Part shown: positions 36,335 through 49,244 of the stretch, piece after piece | How positions within the stretch are numbered: the stretch's first letter is position 1 | Layout of the letters: the number at the start of each line of letters is the position of its first letter | Origin: Mesorhizobium zhangyense | Lineage (GTDB): Bacteria; Pseudomonadota; Alphaproteobacteria; Rhizobiales; Rhizobiaceae | Assembly: GCF_011045115.1 (NCBI RefSeq) | Contig: NZ_JAAKZG010000011.1 | Location: forward strand, 124,001-188,000 | Length of the DNA: 64,000 nt | Direction of reading: 5' to 3' | Program-made: the position numbers and the translations under genes | The notes under the pieces: model-generated | What the model was told of the DNA's origin: nothing | What the model saw: the letters and a program-made list of their open reading frames with translations, nothing else | The model's database searches: none

Positions 36335-36361
36335 GGATCAACATTCTTGAATGTCTGATCC
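36335..36361 (+). promoter_or_regulatory. Dyad just upstream of the giant secreted-protein gene
   Basis: Arms GGATCA-ACATTC and GAATGT-C-TGATCC flank a TT centre and are perfect except for one extra C. It ends 30 bases before the ATG at 36392, so it is either an operator over the promoter or start region or a 5' leader hairpin that could hide the ribosome site. Confidence 0.5.
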
Positions 36362-36391
36362 AGATGTTCGGGTCAGGCGGCAATCAGGGCG

Positions 36392-39300
36392 ATGCACATG
36401 CTCAAAATCCATTTCAGGAATCATGATTATTTGAGCGCTTCCGGCGGTTCGACACGGGTCTATACCGCAGCGAGCGAGGACATTTCCGCAAATGCAAACG
36501 CCGGGCCATCGACGGGTATCACAGCCGAGGCTGAAGAGTCAGAATCTGGGGGCAGAAAGCGTGTAGCCTGTTCGCTTCCGGATGCGTCCGGCGGCGGCGG
36601 TGGAAAAGTGCTGACGGCCATGCTTGGCGAGGGCGGTCATTCTTCCGCCCTGTCTGGCGTGGGAGCGTCTGCGCGCGTGTTTTCGGCTGGTGGCGACGCG
36701 GAACCGAGGAGCATCGGATTTTCGCTGGATAAGTCCGTCGTCATCGCTCAGTCGGGATCTTCCGGAGCGCCTGCCGCGCTTGCCCCATTCCCATCCTGGA
36801 CCATTGGCACGACATCTGTCCTGTCCACCGGCCTGTCACCAAGCACCATCTCGCGGGTGTCGAGCGACGCCGGGTCCGGTGTCGTCGATGCCTTGTCGCC
36901 GGCCGCGCCGGTTGCGTCGATCACCGATGCCATTTCTTCGGGCTCAGCCGGGGGCACCACCAATCCCGTAACGTCCACCGCACCGGTGACAAGCATACTG
37001 CCTGCCGTGACAGGTGCGCTCCTACCGACTGTCGATGTCTCCGGCATAGCGCCGGCGGCGACCGATACGGACATGGATGGTGGCGCCACGCCTCCTGTGG
37101 GGCCTTCATCAGTTGGCGCCGAAACACCGGCCGAGCCTTCGACATCCAGCCTTGTCGCGCCAACCACAGCCACCACTTCAGATCCCACCGCTACCGGCAC
37201 TCCCAATGTGGAGAGTTTCAGTGCCTTCGTTGCGGCGGCCACTGCGGGAGATCCCGCTGCGGCAGCACCAGCGGCAGCTTTGGCAGCGACGCCGAACAAG
37301 ATCGCCATCGAAAACGCGAAGCAGGGCAACCCGCAAAGCGAGTGGGGCATCACCGGCGACGGCGACGGCAACATCCAGGGTTTTGCGACGGAAATCAGCA
37401 CCAATATCGGCCAGACCGTCAATTTCAAGATTGCCACCGACTCAACCCACTACCGAATAGACATTTACCGGATGGGCTATTACGGCGGCGATGGTGCCCG
37501 TAAGGTCGACTCGATCGACAAATCGCTGACCACCGCGCAGATCCAGCCGCATCCGATCGTCGACATGTCGCTCGGCCTGATCGATTGCGGCAACTGGTCG
37601 GTTTCGGCAAACTGGGCGATCCCTGAAGATGCCGTTTCCGGCATCTACTTCGCGAAGCTCGTCCGGCTCGACGGCACCGAGGGCGAGAGTATCATTCCGT
37701 TCGTCGTTCGCGACGACGCCTCGACCAGCGATATCGTTTTCCAGACATCGGATACGACCTGGCAGGCCTACAATGCCTGGGGTGGCGCCAGCCTCTATTA
37801 TGGCGAAGTGCCGGTCGATCCAGCCGATATGATCGGCTATATGCCGCCCAATTGCAGCTGCGGCATCAACGCCATCGGCCGTGCCTCCGCGGTCAGCTAC
37901 AATCGCCCGATCATCACCAACACCAGTCCGGTCGGTGGCACGCACGATTTCATCTTCGGCGTGGAAAGCTCGGCCGTAAGCTGGCTCGAGCAGAACGGCT
38001 ACGATGTCTCCTACATTTCAGGCGTAGACGCGACCCGCAACGGCAGCCAACTGCTGAACCACCAGGCGTTTCTTTCGGTTGGGCATGATGAATACTGGTC
38101 GGCCGAGCAGCGCGCCAATGTCGAGGCCGCGCGCGATGCCGGTGTCAATCTCGCCTTCTGGAGCGGCAATGAAGTTTACTGGAAGGTTCGCTGGGAAACC
38201 AGCATCGACGGTAACGGCACGCCTTACCGCACTATGGTCTGCTACAAGGAAACGTGGGGCACCAGCAGCGATCCAAGTGCTGTAGGCACCGGCACGTGGC
38301 GCGATCCGCGCTATGCCGATCCCGGACAGGAGCCCGAAAATTCGCTGACCGGCACGATGTTCTCTGTCGACGGCTATCGTATGGACACGATGACCATTCC
38401 GTCGGATTACGGCAATCTCCGCTTCTGGCGAAACACGGACGTCGCCAATCTTCAGCCTGGACAGACGCTTGAGCTCTCTCCGAACCTTCTCGGTTATGAG
38501 TGGGATTCGGACGTAGACAATGGCTTCAGGCCGGCCGGCCTTATCAACATGTCGCTCTCCACCGTTTCGGTGAACACCTATCTCCGCGACTATGGCACGA
38601 GCGTTGGCGCTGCAGACGCAACGCACAGCCTCACAATGTATCGGGCCGAAAGCGGTGCGCTGGTGTTCGGAGCGGGCACGGTGTTCTGGTCGTGGGGCCT
38701 CAGCGACAATCATGAGGGCCCGGAAACGGCCACGGACCGCAATGTCCAGCAGGCAATGGTCAATATGTTCGCGGATATGGGCATCCAGCCGACGACGCTG
38801 GACGCAAGCCTGATCCTGGCGACGCAATCCACCGATCACACCAAGCCGATCTCAACGATAACGTCTCCGACCCTTGGCGCGAGCTTCGTTGAAGGGCAGC
38901 ACGTCACCATCACCGGCACCGCGCAGGATCTTGGCGGCGGCGTCATCGCCGGCATCGAGGTTTCGCTGGACGGCGGCCTGCGCTGGTTCAAGGCCACAGG
39001 CCGGGAGAACTGGAGTTTCAACTGGGTCGTCCAGGCCAGCGGCACCTACAACATCATGTCGCGTGCCGTCGACGACAGCCTGAATCTCGAAACGCCCGGC
39101 ACGGGCAAGCAGGTGACCGTCAACCTGCCGTCGACTTCGAGCCTTTGGACGCTGGGCACCAAGCCTGACGTCGAGACCGCGCTCGACCGCGATGGTATCG
39201 AGCTTGGCGTCAAGTTCGAGACCACCACCGGTGGTTTCGTGAACGGCATCCGCTTCTACAAGGGTTTCTACAATGTCGGCGAACATGTCGTCAGCCTGTG

Positions 39301-41968
39301 GAAGGCGGACGGCACTCTCCTGGCGACCGGGATTTCCACCGGTGAATCGCTATCCGGCTGGCAGACCGTAAGCTTCTCGAGCCCGGTGCAGATCGCAGCG
39401 GGCACGACCTATGTGGCCTCGTATCATACGGGCGGCTACTACTCGATCACCGATGGTTACTTCAATTCGCCCTATGCCAACGGAGCGATCAAGGTTCAGC
39501 CGGGCGGCGGCGTATTCGCATATGGCGATACACCCAGCACATTCCCCGGCAACACCTTCAACGGAAGCAATTACTGGGTGGACGTGGTCTTTGATGCAGG
39601 TCCCAACTCATTACCTGTGGCAACCGACGACAGTGGCTTTACGGTCACAAAGAACGGCACGCTGACGATTTCCATCGCGGCGCTGGTCGCCAACGACACC
39701 GATCCTAACGGCGATGCGCTGACGATTACCGCTGTCGGCAACGCCGTGAACGGCACGGTGACGCTGGACACGCTGACCGGCAATGTGATCTTCACGCCAA
39801 CCGCCGGTTATGCCGGTCCGGCGACCTTCAGCTATACGCTTTCCGATGGGCGAGGCGGAACGGATCAGGGCGGCGTCAGCCTGACCGTCGAAGATGGACC
39901 AGCAGGCGTTTCGCTGTTCCAGCCAAGCGACGGCCCGACGGGTGGGGCCACCAACGAAGGTGTCGGGCTCGAACTCGGCATGAAGTTCATCGCATCGGCC
40001 AGCGGCACGATAACCGGCATTCGTTACTACAAGGCGGCCGGTGCCACCGGTACGCACACCGGCTCCATATGGAGCGCCACCGGTGCGCTTCTCGGCACTG
40101 TGACCTTCACCAACGAGTCCCTGAGCGGCTGGCAGACGGCGAAATTCTCAAGCCCGATCCAGCTCACCGCCGGCACGACCTATACCGCTTCCTATCACAC
40201 GACCGGAAGTTATGTCGCGACGTCGAACTACTTCACCACCGCGGTTACCAACGGCCCGCTGACTGCGCCGTCGTCGACGACGAGCGGCGGCAATGGCGTG
40301 TACACCTACGGCTCGGGCGGCGTTGCGCCGACATCGAGCTATCAGGCGACGAACTATTGGGTCGATGTCGTCTTCAACCAGTCGACGGTGAATACTGCGC
40401 CGGTCGCCAACAACGACAATGGCTTCAGCGTCACATATGACACGCCGCTTGCCATCACGTCGGCCTCGCTGCTCGCAAACGATACCGACCCGGACGGCGA
40501 TGCGCTTACGATAACGGGCGCCAACAATGCCACGAACGGCACGGTTTCGTTCAACAGCCAGACTGGCGCCATCACCTTCACGCCGACCGCCGGCTACAGC
40601 GGACCGGCAAGCTTCTCCTACGGCATATCGGACGGCCGCGGCGGAACCGCCTCGGCAACGGTCAACCTGACAGTGCGTCCGCTCGATACGAGCAAGAGCC
40701 TGTTCTCGACCTCCGACACGCCGGCCACTCCGGCGGTCAACGATCAGAATTCAGTGGAACTCGGCGTCAAGTTCATCGCGTCCGCCGGCGGCACCATCAC
40801 CGGCCTGCGCTACTACAAGAGCGCGCAGGATATCGGCACGCATACCGGTTCGCTGTGGACCAGCACGGGCACGCTGCTTGCCACCGCTACCTTCACCAAT
40901 GAGACGGCGAGCGGCTGGCAGACGGTCAACTTCTCGCAACCGGTCACGGTGTCGGCAGGTACCACCTATGTCGCGAGCTACCATTCCAACGGCTTCTATT
41001 CCGCGACGCAGAATTACTTCACCACTGCTCATACCAATGGCCCGCTTACAGCACCGTCGAGCACATCGAGCGGCGGCAATGGCGTCTATCGCTACGGCTC
41101 GAGCAGTCTCTTCCCCAATGCGAGCTATGCCGCAACGAACTACTGGGTAGATGTCGTCTATCAGCAGGCGACGCAGAATATGGCCCCTGTCGCCAGCAAC
41201 GATTCGGGCTATTCGGCGAGCTTCAATACGCCCTATGCGATCCAGGCGTCCGCCCTGCTTGCCAACGACAATGACCCTGACGGCGATCCGCTGACGATTA
41301 CAGGCGTCAGCAGCCCGGTCAACGGCACTGTTGCCTTCGACAGCCCGTCGAACACGGTCACCTTCACGCCGACGACCGGCTACACCGGGCCGGCAAGCTT
41401 CTCCTATGCCATCTCCGACGGACATGGCGGCACGAGCTCGGCCCAGGTCTCGCTCAATGTCATAGGGCAGGGCGCCGAACAGAACGTGTTCTCGGCAAGC
41501 AGCACCCCGGCGACGGTCACCGTCAACGACAACAACTCGGTCAATCTCGGCATGAAGTTCCAGGCCGATGTCGCCGGCTGGATAACCGGTTTCAAGTTCT
41601 ACAAGGGTCCCAGCAATACCGGCCCGCATACCGGCTATCTCTGGACGGCAGGCGGGACACTCCTGGCAAGCGCCACCTTCACCAACGAGACCGCGAGCGG
41701 CTGGCAGTCCGTCGACCTGTCCCAGCAGGTTCAGATCCAGGCGAACACCACCTACGTCGTCTCCTACAGCACCAACGGCTCCTATTCGGCGACGGGCAAC
41801 TTCTTCACCTCCGATATCGCCAACAACAATCTGCATGCCCTGTCGTCAGCCCTTAGCGGTGGCAACGGCGTCTACGCATACGGGTCGAGCGGGCTGTTCC
41901 CGACGAGTTCCTTCAACAGCACCAACTACCATGTGGATGTGGCTTTCAGACCGCAGCTTGCGGCGTAG
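36392..41968 (+). CDS. Giant multidomain protein: N,N-dimethylformamidase-like domain plus DUF4082/cadherin-like array
   Basis: 1858 residues, no Sec signal. Residues 1-300 are a Gly/Ser/Ala/Thr/Pro-rich low-complexity region. About 303-800 resemble the N,N-dimethylformamidase large-subunit domain, with [23 protein letters not shown] at 564-570 and GNEVYW at 592-597, which hold Tyr and acidic residues like those binding iron in dimethylformamidase. About 813-912 is an Ig-like domain. Then follow four DUF4082 modules (about 917-1070, 1170-1330, 1431-1592, 1693-1858) alternating with three Big_9/cadherin-like modules (1072-1168, 1332-1430, 1593-1692; each with [14 protein letters not shown]-type motifs). 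No RTX nonapeptides are seen. The downstream type I exporter makes it the likely secretion substrate; enzyme or adhesin role is inference. Confidence 0.8.
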   Translation: MHMLKIHFRNHDYLSASGGSTRVYTAASEDISANANAGPSTGITAEAEESESGGRKRVACSLPDASGGGGGKVLTAMLGEGGHSSALSGVGASARVFSAGGDAEPRSIGFSLDKSVVIAQSGSSGAPAALAPFPSWTIGTTSVLSTGLSPSTISRVSSDAGSGVVDALSPAAPVASITDAISSGSAGGTTNPVTSTAPVTSILPAVTGALLPTVDVSGIAPAATDTDMDGGATPPVGPSSVGAETPAEPSTSSLVAPTTATTSDPTATGTPNVESFSAFVAAATAGDPAAAAPAAALAATPNKIAIENAKQGNPQSEWGITGDGDGNIQGFATEISTNIGQTVNFKIATDSTHYRIDIYRMGYYGGDGARKVDSIDKSLTTAQIQPHPIVDMSLGLIDCGNWSVSANWAIPEDAVSGIYFAKLVRLDGTEGESIIPFVVRDDASTSDIVFQTSDTTWQAYNAWGGASLYYGEVPVDPADMIGYMPPNCSCGINAIGRASAVSYNRPIITNTSPVGGTHDFIFGVESSAVSWLEQNGYDVSYISGVDATRNGSQLLNHQAFLSVGHDEYWSAEQRANVEAARDAGVNLAFWSGNEVYWKVRWETSIDGNGTPYRTMVCYKETWGTSSDPSAVGTGTWRDPRYADPGQEPENSLTGTMFSVDGYRMDTMTIPSDYGNLRFWRNTDVANLQPGQTLELSPNLLGYEWDSDVDNGFRPAGLINMSLSTVSVNTYLRDYGTSVGAADATHSLTMYRAESGALVFGAGTVFWSWGLSDNHEGPETATDRNVQQAMVNMFADMGIQPTTLDASLILATQSTDHTKPISTITSPTLGASFVEGQHVTITGTAQDLGGGVIAGIEVSLDGGLRWFKATGRENWSFNWVVQASGTYNIMSRAVDDSLNLETPGTGKQVTVNLPSTSSLWTLGTKPDVETALDRDGIELGVKFETTTGGFVNGIRFYKGFYNVGEHVVSLWKADGTLLATGISTGESLSGWQTVSFSSPVQIAAGTTYVASYHTGGYYSITDGYFNSPYANGAIKVQPGGGVFAYGDTPSTFPGNTFNGSNYWVDVVFDAGPNSLPVATDDSGFTVTKNGTLTISIAALVANDTDPNGDALTITAVGNAVNGTVTLDTLTGNVIFTPTAGYAGPATFSYTLSDGRGGTDQGGVSLTVEDGPAGVSLFQPSDGPTGGATNEGVGLELGMKFIASASGTITGIRYYKAAGATGTHTGSIWSATGALLGTVTFTNESLSGWQTAKFSSPIQLTAGTTYTASYHTTGSYVATSNYFTTAVTNGPLTAPSSTTSGGNGVYTYGSGGVAPTSSYQATNYWVDVVFNQSTVNTAPVANNDNGFSVTYDTPLAITSASLLANDTDPDGDALTITGANNATNGTVSFNSQTGAITFTPTAGYSGPASFSYGISDGRGGTASATVNLTVRPLDTSKSLFSTSDTPATPAVNDQNSVELGVKFIASAGGTITGLRYYKSAQDIGTHTGSLWTSTGTLLATATFTNETASGWQTVNFSQPVTVSAGTTYVASYHSNGFYSATQNYFTTAHTNGPLTAPSSTSSGGNGVYRYGSSSLFPNASYAATNYWVDVVYQQATQNMAPVASNDSGYSASFNTPYAIQASALLANDNDPDGDPLTITGVSSPVNGTVAFDSPSNTVTFTPTTGYTGPASFSYAISDGHGGTSSAQVSLNVIGQGAEQNVFSASSTPATVTVNDNNSVNLGMKFQADVAGWITGFKFYKGPSNTGPHTGYLWTAGGTLLASATFTNETASGWQSVDLSQQVQIQANTTYVVSYSTNGSYSATGNFFTSDIANNNLHALSSALSGGNGVYAYGSSGLFPTSSFNSTNYHVDVAFRPQLAA
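39140..41968 (+). repeat. Coding tandem array: DUF4082 / cadherin-like modules
   Basis: About 480-base and 300-base units alternate. Recurrent peptide blocks are [29 protein letters not shown] and TNYWVDVV in the DUF4082 units, and NGTV.F......FTPTAGY.GPA.FSY..SDG.GGT in the others. The second and third DUF4082 units are most alike, which suggests recent duplication; copy number could vary between strains. Confidence 0.8.
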
Positions 41969-41976
41969 AGGCGGGC

Positions 41977-43203
41977 ATGGGGGCTCAGAAAATATGCGAC
42001 AATCGCCTGCCGGTGACAGTGCTGGCAGGGTTTCTGGGCGCCGGCAAGACGACGGTCCTGAACCATGTCCTGCATAACCGCGAAGGCCGCCGCGTCGCGG
42101 TCATCGTCAACGACATGAGCGAGATCAACATCGATGCCGATCTCGTTCGCGACGGCGGCGCCGATCTTTCGCGCACCAATGAAACGCTGGTCGAACTCAC
42201 CAATGGCTGCATCTGCTGCACGCTGCGGGATGACCTTTTGGGCGAAGTTCGCCGGCTGGCTGCCGAAGGCCGCTTCGACTACCTGCTGATCGAAGGCACC
42301 GGCATCGCCGAGCCTTTGCCGATCGCGGCGACATTCTCTTTCAAGGATGAAACGGGTGCAGCACTTGCCGATGTCGCACGGCTCGACACGATGGTGTCGG
42401 TCGTCGATGCGGCAAACCTGCTTTCCGACTATTCGAGCTCGGATTTCCTGAGCGATCGCGGCGAGACCCGCGACACGGACGACAAGCGCACGCTGGTCGA
42501 TCTACTCGTCGAGCAGATCGAATTTGCCGACGTCGTGGTGATCAACAAGATCTCGGAGGTGACGGCCGATGCCCGGGCCACCGTGCGCCGGATCGTTGCC
42601 GCCCTCAATCCCGATGCGCGCGTCATCGAAACCGATTTCGGCCACCTGCCGCTTGGCGCGATCCTCGACACCGGGCTGTTCAGCGAGGCGAAGGCGGCGA
42701 GACACCCGCTTTGGCACAAGGAACTCTACGGCTGGGGCGACCATATGCCGGAAACGGAAGAATACGGGATCGCGAGTTTCGTCTATCGCGCCCGGCGACC
42801 CTTCGATCCTTCGAAGCTGAACGACTTCCTTGCGCAGGAATGGCCGGGCCTCATCCGCGCGAAGGGACACTTCTGGCTGGCCACGCGTCCCGACTGGATC
42901 GGCCTGCTCTCGATCGCCGGCACGCAGCGCCGCACCGAGGCGAAAGGTCTCTGGTGGGTGACGGTGCCGAAGGCGCACTGGCCGCGCTATCCGCAATTTC
43001 GCGAGTTGCTTGATCGCCATTGGAGCGATGTCTGGGGCGATCGCCGACAGGAGCTCGTCTTCATCGGCTCCGACCTCGATGAGCAAGCAATCTGCTCAGC
43101 ACTCGACGCCTGCCTGGTCGGCGAAGAAGCCGGCTTTGATCCTCGGCTTGCGCGTGACCTCAACGATCCATTTCCACCGTGGCAGCACGCACATGCTGCA
43201 TGA
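41977..43203 (+). CDS. CobW/ZNG1-family GTPase, zinc-chaperone-like
   Basis: 408 residues. Walker A G18-FLGAGKTT-26, the metal-binding G77-CICC-81 motif, [21 protein letters not shown] and a C-terminal CobW_C domain ([14 protein letters not shown]). The C-terminus ends HAHAA with extra histidines. COG0523 proteins load metal, often zinc, into client proteins. The gene starts 8 bases after the giant gene, so co-transcription is very likely; metal delivery to the dimethylformamidase-like domain is an attractive but unproven idea. The usual genomic partner (Zur regulon) is not visible here. Confidence 0.85.
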   Translation: MGAQKICDNRLPVTVLAGFLGAGKTTVLNHVLHNREGRRVAVIVNDMSEINIDADLVRDGGADLSRTNETLVELTNGCICCTLRDDLLGEVRRLAAEGRFDYLLIEGTGIAEPLPIAATFSFKDETGAALADVARLDTMVSVVDAANLLSDYSSSDFLSDRGETRDTDDKRTLVDLLVEQIEFADVVVINKISEVTADARATVRRIVAALNPDARVIETDFGHLPLGAILDTGLFSEAKAARHPLWHKELYGWGDHMPETEEYGIASFVYRARRPFDPSKLNDFLAQEWPGLIRAKGHFWLATRPDWIGLLSIAGTQRRTEAKGLWWVTVPKAHWPRYPQFRELLDRHWSDVWGDRRQELVFIGSDLDEQAICSALDACLVGEEAGFDPRLARDLNDPFPPWQHAHAA

Positions 43204-43237
43204 CCGAACTAAAACCTGAAACCCCATGGAGAAGACA

Positions 43238-43546
43238 ATGAGCAACGAACTCTACGCCGACGGCATCGGTGAAATCACCGTCACCGGCACGATCGTCAGG
43301 ATCGACCTGATGTCCCTGTCCGCCACCGAGCGCGACGACAAGAACAATCCCAAGCCGGTGTTTCGCCAGCGGGTGATCATGCCGGTCGATGCCTTCGCCA
43401 ATGCAGTGGATCTCATGCAGAAGGCGCTTGGCGGTCTGGTCGAAGCGGGCGCGGTGCGCCGGGTCGGCGACGTCCAGAAGACGCCAGTGGCAGATACGGG
43501 CTCCCAGGGCCAGAAATCACAGAACGCATCGCCGAACTTCAATTGA
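43238..43546 (+). CDS. Small hypothetical protein beside the type I exporter
   Basis: 102 residues, ATG at 43238 with GGAGA upstream (an ATG 12 bases earlier is also in frame). The N-terminal half predicts beta strands (IGEITVTGTIVRIDLMSLS), then VFRQRVIMPVDAFANAVDLMQKALGGLVEAG, and the tail is Gln/Ser/Asn-rich. No signal peptide or membrane segment. I do not recognise the family. It lies between the CobW gene and the ABC transporter on the same strand with short gaps, so a role in regulation, priming or chaperoning of the exported giant is possible. Confidence 0.7.
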   Translation: MSNELYADGIGEITVTGTIVRIDLMSLSATERDDKNNPKPVFRQRVIMPVDAFANAVDLMQKALGGLVEAGAVRRVGDVQKTPVADTGSQGQKSQNASPNFN

Positions 43547-43580
43547 TCGGTAACGCAGCTTCTATTGCTCGGGCGGGGCC

Positions 43581-45721
<2,141 letters not shown>

Positions 45722-45725
<4 letters not shown>

Positions 45726-47134
45726 ACGCGCACACGCCAAAGCCCAGCGAGAACCTGCCCGTTCCGGTCACCAAACCGGCGACCGAACTGGTTGTGAAGC
45801 GCGCACCGCTTCCGCCGGTCATTGCGGAATTCCAGTCGGACGCGGTGGAGCTTGAAGAACGCTTGCCGCCGAAGATCGCGCGGCTTACGCTCTATGGCGT
45901 CACCGCGCTCATCGCCGCCGCGATAACATGGGCCTCGGTCTCGCAGATCGACGAGGTGGTCATCGCCCCCGGCAAGCTGATCACCACACAGCCGACCATC
46001 ATCGTGCAGCCGCTGGAAACCTCCATCATCCGCTCGATCGATGTCGCCAATGGCGATGTGGTTCGCGCCGGCCAGACGCTGGCGACACTCGATGCAACGT
46101 TCAGCCAGTCGGATGTCGATCAGCAGCGTGCGAAGTTTGCCGCGCTCGATGCACAGGTCAAGCGCAGCGAGGCCGAACTCAGCGGCGCCGATTATTCCAA
46201 GATCGCCGGCAGTTCGGCGGATGAGCAGCTGCAGGTCCAGCTCTTCGGCCAGCGGCTCGCCTTCTATGTAGCGCAGATCCAGAATTTCGATCAGCAGATA
46301 GCAGGGCAGGCGGCGGCGATGACGGCCGGCAAGGAGCAGGAAACGATCCTGCTCAGCCGGCGTGAAAATCTCAGCCTTATCGAAAATGCGCGCGAGACAT
46401 TGTACAAGCAGGAGACCGGCTCGCTGCTCAACCTCCTGAGTTCGCGCGACGCCCGTCTCGATGTCGATTCGAGCATCTCGCAGCTGCGCGGCAAGGCCGA
46501 GGAGGCCGGACATTCGCTGGCGAAGCTCCGGGCCGATCGCCAGGCCTTCATCGAGGATTTCCGCCGCGTGACGATGGAAAAGCTTGTCGAGCTCAGAAGC
46601 CAGCGCGACACGGTCGGCGAAGAGCTTAAAAAAATGGAGCTGCGCCGCAATATGGTTGTCCTGACCGCGCCGGCAGATGCGGTCGTGCTCGATCTTGCCC
46701 AGCGCTCCATCGGCTCCGTTGTGCGCGAGGCCGAGCCGATCGTCACGCTCGTCCCCCTGAATGTGCCTCTGGAGGCCGAAGTCTCGGTCAATTCGCGCGA
46801 CATCGGGCGTATTGCGGTGGACAAGGAAGTCCGGATCAAATTCGACGCTTATCCGTTCCAGAAATTCGGCACGGCTTCCGGCTCGATCCGCACGATCAGC
46901 CGCGATGCCTTCACGCCGAGCCAGCAGGAGGCGGCGGCAGGTCAGCCCGCGGTTCCGTATTTCAAGGCCCGCGTCCTGCTCGCCGACACGCGGCTGCATG
47001 CTTCCGCCGAGCCCGTCCGGCTGTTACCCGGCATGACGGTGTCGGCCGAGATCAAAGTCGGCCGGCGGACAGTGATTTCCTATTTCCTCTATCCGCTGCT
47101 GCGCGGCCTGGACGATGCCATCCGCGAGCCGTGA
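45722..47134 (+). CDS. HlyD-family type I secretion periplasmic adaptor
   Basis: 470 residues. ATG overlaps the ABC transporter stop. One N-terminal membrane helix at about residues 58-80 (ARLTLYGVTALIAAAITWAS), a lipoyl-type hairpin (IRSIDVANGDVVRAGQTLATLD), a coiled coil at about 120-320 (AKFAALDAQVKRSEAELSG), then VVLTAPADAVVLDLAQRSIGSVV and a C-terminal beta barrel with LLPGMTVSAEIKVGRRTVISY, the HlyD secretion signature. It links the ABC transporter to an outer-membrane TolC channel encoded elsewhere. A strong terminator follows 29 bases after the stop. Confidence 0.92.
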
Positions 47135-47162
47135 CCGGCATTTCGACGTTGGACGCCTGAAA

Positions 47163-47195
47163 ACGAAAAAGCCGCGGCGAACCGCGGCTTTTCGT
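47163..47195. terminator. Strong terminator after the hlyD-like gene, facing tRNA-Gly
   Basis: AAAAGCCGCGG-CGAA-CCGCGGCTTTT: an 11-bp perfect stem with a CGAA tetraloop and A/T tracts on both sides. It can serve both the secretion operon and the convergent tRNA gene. Confidence 0.9.
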
Positions 47196-47206
47196 TGCTT
47201 GTAAAT

Positions 47207-47281
47207 TGGAGCGGGTGAAGCGATTCGAACGCTCGACCCCAACCTTGGCAAGGTTGTGCTCTACCCCTGAGCTACACCCGC
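47207..47281 (-). tRNA. tRNA-Gly (anticodon GCC)
   Basis: Reading the minus strand, the 7-bp acceptor GCGGGTG pairs with CACCCGC. The D-arm is GCTCAGGGGTAGAGC, the anticodon stem-loop AACCTTGCCAAGGTT has anticodon GCC, and the T-arm contains GTTCGAATC. CCA is genome-encoded. All cloverleaf elements are present. No second att-like copy or integrase gene is seen nearby. Confidence 0.97.
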
Positions 47282-47491
47282 TCGCGCGGTCTCTCGACCG
47301 CAAGCCGCGCCTATATGGCGGAAGAGTCGGCCGAATGCAACAGGGAAAATTGCACGAAGATGCGTAATAATTGTGGTCTTCGGCAACGCCCCGGATTTCG
47401 GCAGGCTCGTCGCGCGCAAATGTTTCGGCGCATTGCGCAGAACGGGGTTGTTTCCATGCGATCTTTGGCGATAACCGTTCCACCAGAGATA

Positions 47492-48010
47492 ATGACAAGC
47501 CGGATGCAGTCCATGCCGAAACATCCCGATGAGCTCTTTGCCTTTCTCGAAGGGCTTGGAATTGCGGTTGCAACCAAGGCGCATCCGCCGCTTTTCACCG
47601 TTGCCGATTCACAGTCGTTGCGCGGCGAAATCCCCGGCGGTCACACCAAGAACCTCTTCCTGAAGGACAAGAAGGATAATTTCTTCCTTGTCACCGTCGA
47701 TGAGGACGCCGAGGTCGATCTCAAGCAGATCCACCATCTTATCGGGGCGTCCGGCAGGGTTTCTTTCGGCAAGCCCGAGGCGCTGATGGAGCTTTTAGGC
47801 GTCGTGCCTGGTGCTGTGACCGTGTTTGGCCTGATCAACGACACTGAAGGCCGCGTAAAAGTCATTCTGGACAGCACATTGATGGAAAATGCGGTCATCA
47901 ATGGCCATCCGCTTACCAACGAAGCGACGACCTCGATTTCTCGCGATGACCTTGTTGCCTTCGTAAAAGCGACCGGGCACGAGCCGGTTATCTTGAAAGT
48001 CTCCGCATGA
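47492..48010 (+). CDS. YbaK/ProX-type aminoacyl-tRNA deacylase
   Basis: About 172 residues. MPKHPDELFAFLEGLGIAVATKAHPPLFTV is the usual N-terminal part of prolyl-tRNA deacylase (ProX/PrdX) proteins, with KNLFLKDKKDNFFLVTVDED and SFGKPEALMELLGVVPGAVTVFGL. It hydrolyses mischarged Ala-tRNA(Pro) or Cys-tRNA(Pro) in trans. The catalytic Lys is expected in TKNLFLKDKK. Several in-frame ATGs (47456, 47492, 47504, 47513) leave the exact start open; a longer upstream frame is not conserved in character. A long dyad follows the gene. Confidence 0.88.
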   Translation: MTSRMQSMPKHPDELFAFLEGLGIAVATKAHPPLFTVADSQSLRGEIPGGHTKNLFLKDKKDNFFLVTVDEDAEVDLKQIHHLIGASGRVSFGKPEALMELLGVVPGAVTVFGLINDTEGRVKVILDSTLMENAVINGHPLTNEATTSISRDDLVAFVKATGHEPVILKVSA

Positions 48011-48017
48011 TCGCCAC

Positions 48018-48051
48018 ATGGGTGACGGAAAACGGTTTTCCGTGTGCCCAT
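48018..48051. terminator. 34-base dyad downstream of the deacylase gene
   Basis: ATGGG and CCCAT enclose perfect 9-bp arms ACGGAAAAC / GTTTTCCGT around a single G. It lies 8 to 41 bases after the stop and before the thioredoxin gene. No U-run follows the full hairpin, so it may be a factor-dependent stop or a protein-binding palindrome. Confidence 0.55.
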
Positions 48052-48103
48052 TGCGCGCGTAGAATAAGCCGAACACGCACCGGAAAGCGGTGAAAGGGTA
48101 ACA

Positions 48104-49111
48104 ATGAGCAACCAGGACAATTCATTCGGCGGCCCCAGCGGCAATTACGCCACCAGCTTTAGCTACGGCGCACCCAAGCCGGCGGAACCGCAGGGCGGCT
48201 CGCCCGCCATGGTGCTTGGCTCCGACGCTGGCGCGGAGCCTGTCGTCGTGAAGGACACGACGACAGCGAGCTTTGCCGCCGACGTCATACAAGAGTCGCG
48301 AAACCAGCCTGTGCTTGTGGATTTCTGGGCGCCCTGGTGCGGTCCTTGCAAGCAGCTGGCGCCGGCGCTCGAAAAGGCCGTGCAAGAGTCCAGAGGCCGG
48401 GTCAAGCTGGTCAAGATGAACATAGACGACCATCCGGCGATTGCAGGGCAGCTCGGCATCCAGTCGATCCCGGCGGTCATCGCGTTCAAAGATGGGCAGC
48501 CCGTCGACGGCTTCATGGGGGCGGTGCCTGAGAGCCAGATTCGCGATTTCATCCAGAAGGTCGCCGGCAAGGATGACGGCAAGGGACAGCTCGAGGAAGC
48601 CATGGCCGCCTCCGCCGAGGCGCGTGCGGCCGGCGATATTCAGACGGCAGCCGACATTTTCGATGCCGTGCTGCAGCAGTATCCCGACAATCTCGACGCG
48701 CTGGCCGGCCTCGCGGACCTTCTGTTCGAGGCAGGTGATGTGGCTGGTGCTGAGGAAATTCTGGCCAAAGTGCCGGCCGAAGCCAAGGATACGGCAGCGC
48801 TTTCGGCAGTGAAAGCCAAGCTCGCTCTGGCCAAGCAGGCGGCATCGCTCGGCAATCCTGCAGAATTCGAGGCGCGCCTTGCGGCGAACCCCAGGGATCA
48901 TCAGGCCCGGTTCGACCTGGCCATGATCCAGAACGGGCTCGGCCAGCGCCAGGAGGCCGCGGACAATCTGCTGGCGATCGTCAAGGCGGACCGGACCTGG
49001 AACGACGATGGCGCGCGCGCCCAGCTTCTGCAGTTTTTCGAAGCATGGGGCATGACCGACGAGGTGACGCTGGCCACCCGGCGAAAACTGTCGTCGCTGC
49101 TGTTTTCGTGA
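48104..49111 (+). CDS. Thioredoxin-domain protein with C-terminal TPR (CnoX-like)
   Basis: 335 residues. Thioredoxin domain at about 55-155 with W78-CGPC-82 (PVLVDFWAPWCGPCKQL) and cis-Pro in IQSIPAVIAF. About 165-330 are TPR-like helices (AEARAAGDIQTAADIFDAVL, then FDLAMIQNGLGQRQEAADNLLAIV). The architecture matches CnoX/YbbN co-chaperonins, which hold unfolded and oxidised proteins for GroEL. The N-terminus (1-45) is disordered. The CGPC motif is intact, unlike E. coli CnoX (SxxC), so redox activity is expected. The Lon-N-domain gene lies downstream on the same strand. Confidence 0.9.
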   Translation: MSNQDNSFGGPSGNYATSFSYGAPKPAEPQGGSPAMVLGSDAGAEPVVVKDTTTASFAADVIQESRNQPVLVDFWAPWCGPCKQLAPALEKAVQESRGRVKLVKMNIDDHPAIAGQLGIQSIPAVIAFKDGQPVDGFMGAVPESQIRDFIQKVAGKDDGKGQLEEAMAASAEARAAGDIQTAADIFDAVLQQYPDNLDALAGLADLLFEAGDVAGAEEILAKVPAEAKDTAALSAVKAKLALAKQAASLGNPAEFEARLAANPRDHQARFDLAMIQNGLGQRQEAADNLLAIVKADRTWNDDGARAQLLQFFEAWGMTDEVTLATRRKLSSLLFS

Positions 49112-49244
49112 TTGGATTGGAGAAAGGCCGAGGCAAGGGCTTGCCCTTGCCGCCATCCATTCCACATTGCTGGTCAAGCTTCCGAGAAACCGGAAGCGAT
49201 TTTCGGACTGGCCAGATTTTGGCCCGGCCGGCACGGAGGCGAAA

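Noticed and set aside
36392-41968. RTX toxin/adhesin interpretation of the giant protein
   Set aside because: No GGxGxDxxx nonapeptide repeats were seen; the repeats are DUF4082 and cadherin/Big_9-like.
39140-41968. CRISPR-like or satellite DNA repeats
   Set aside because: The repetition is in-frame protein module duplication with diverged bases, not short direct repeats with spacers.
47207-47281. tRNA-Gly as an integration site of a mobile element
   Set aside because: No integrase, no duplicated 3' end of the tRNA and ordinary housekeeping genes on one side; the secretion locus shows no boundary repeat.
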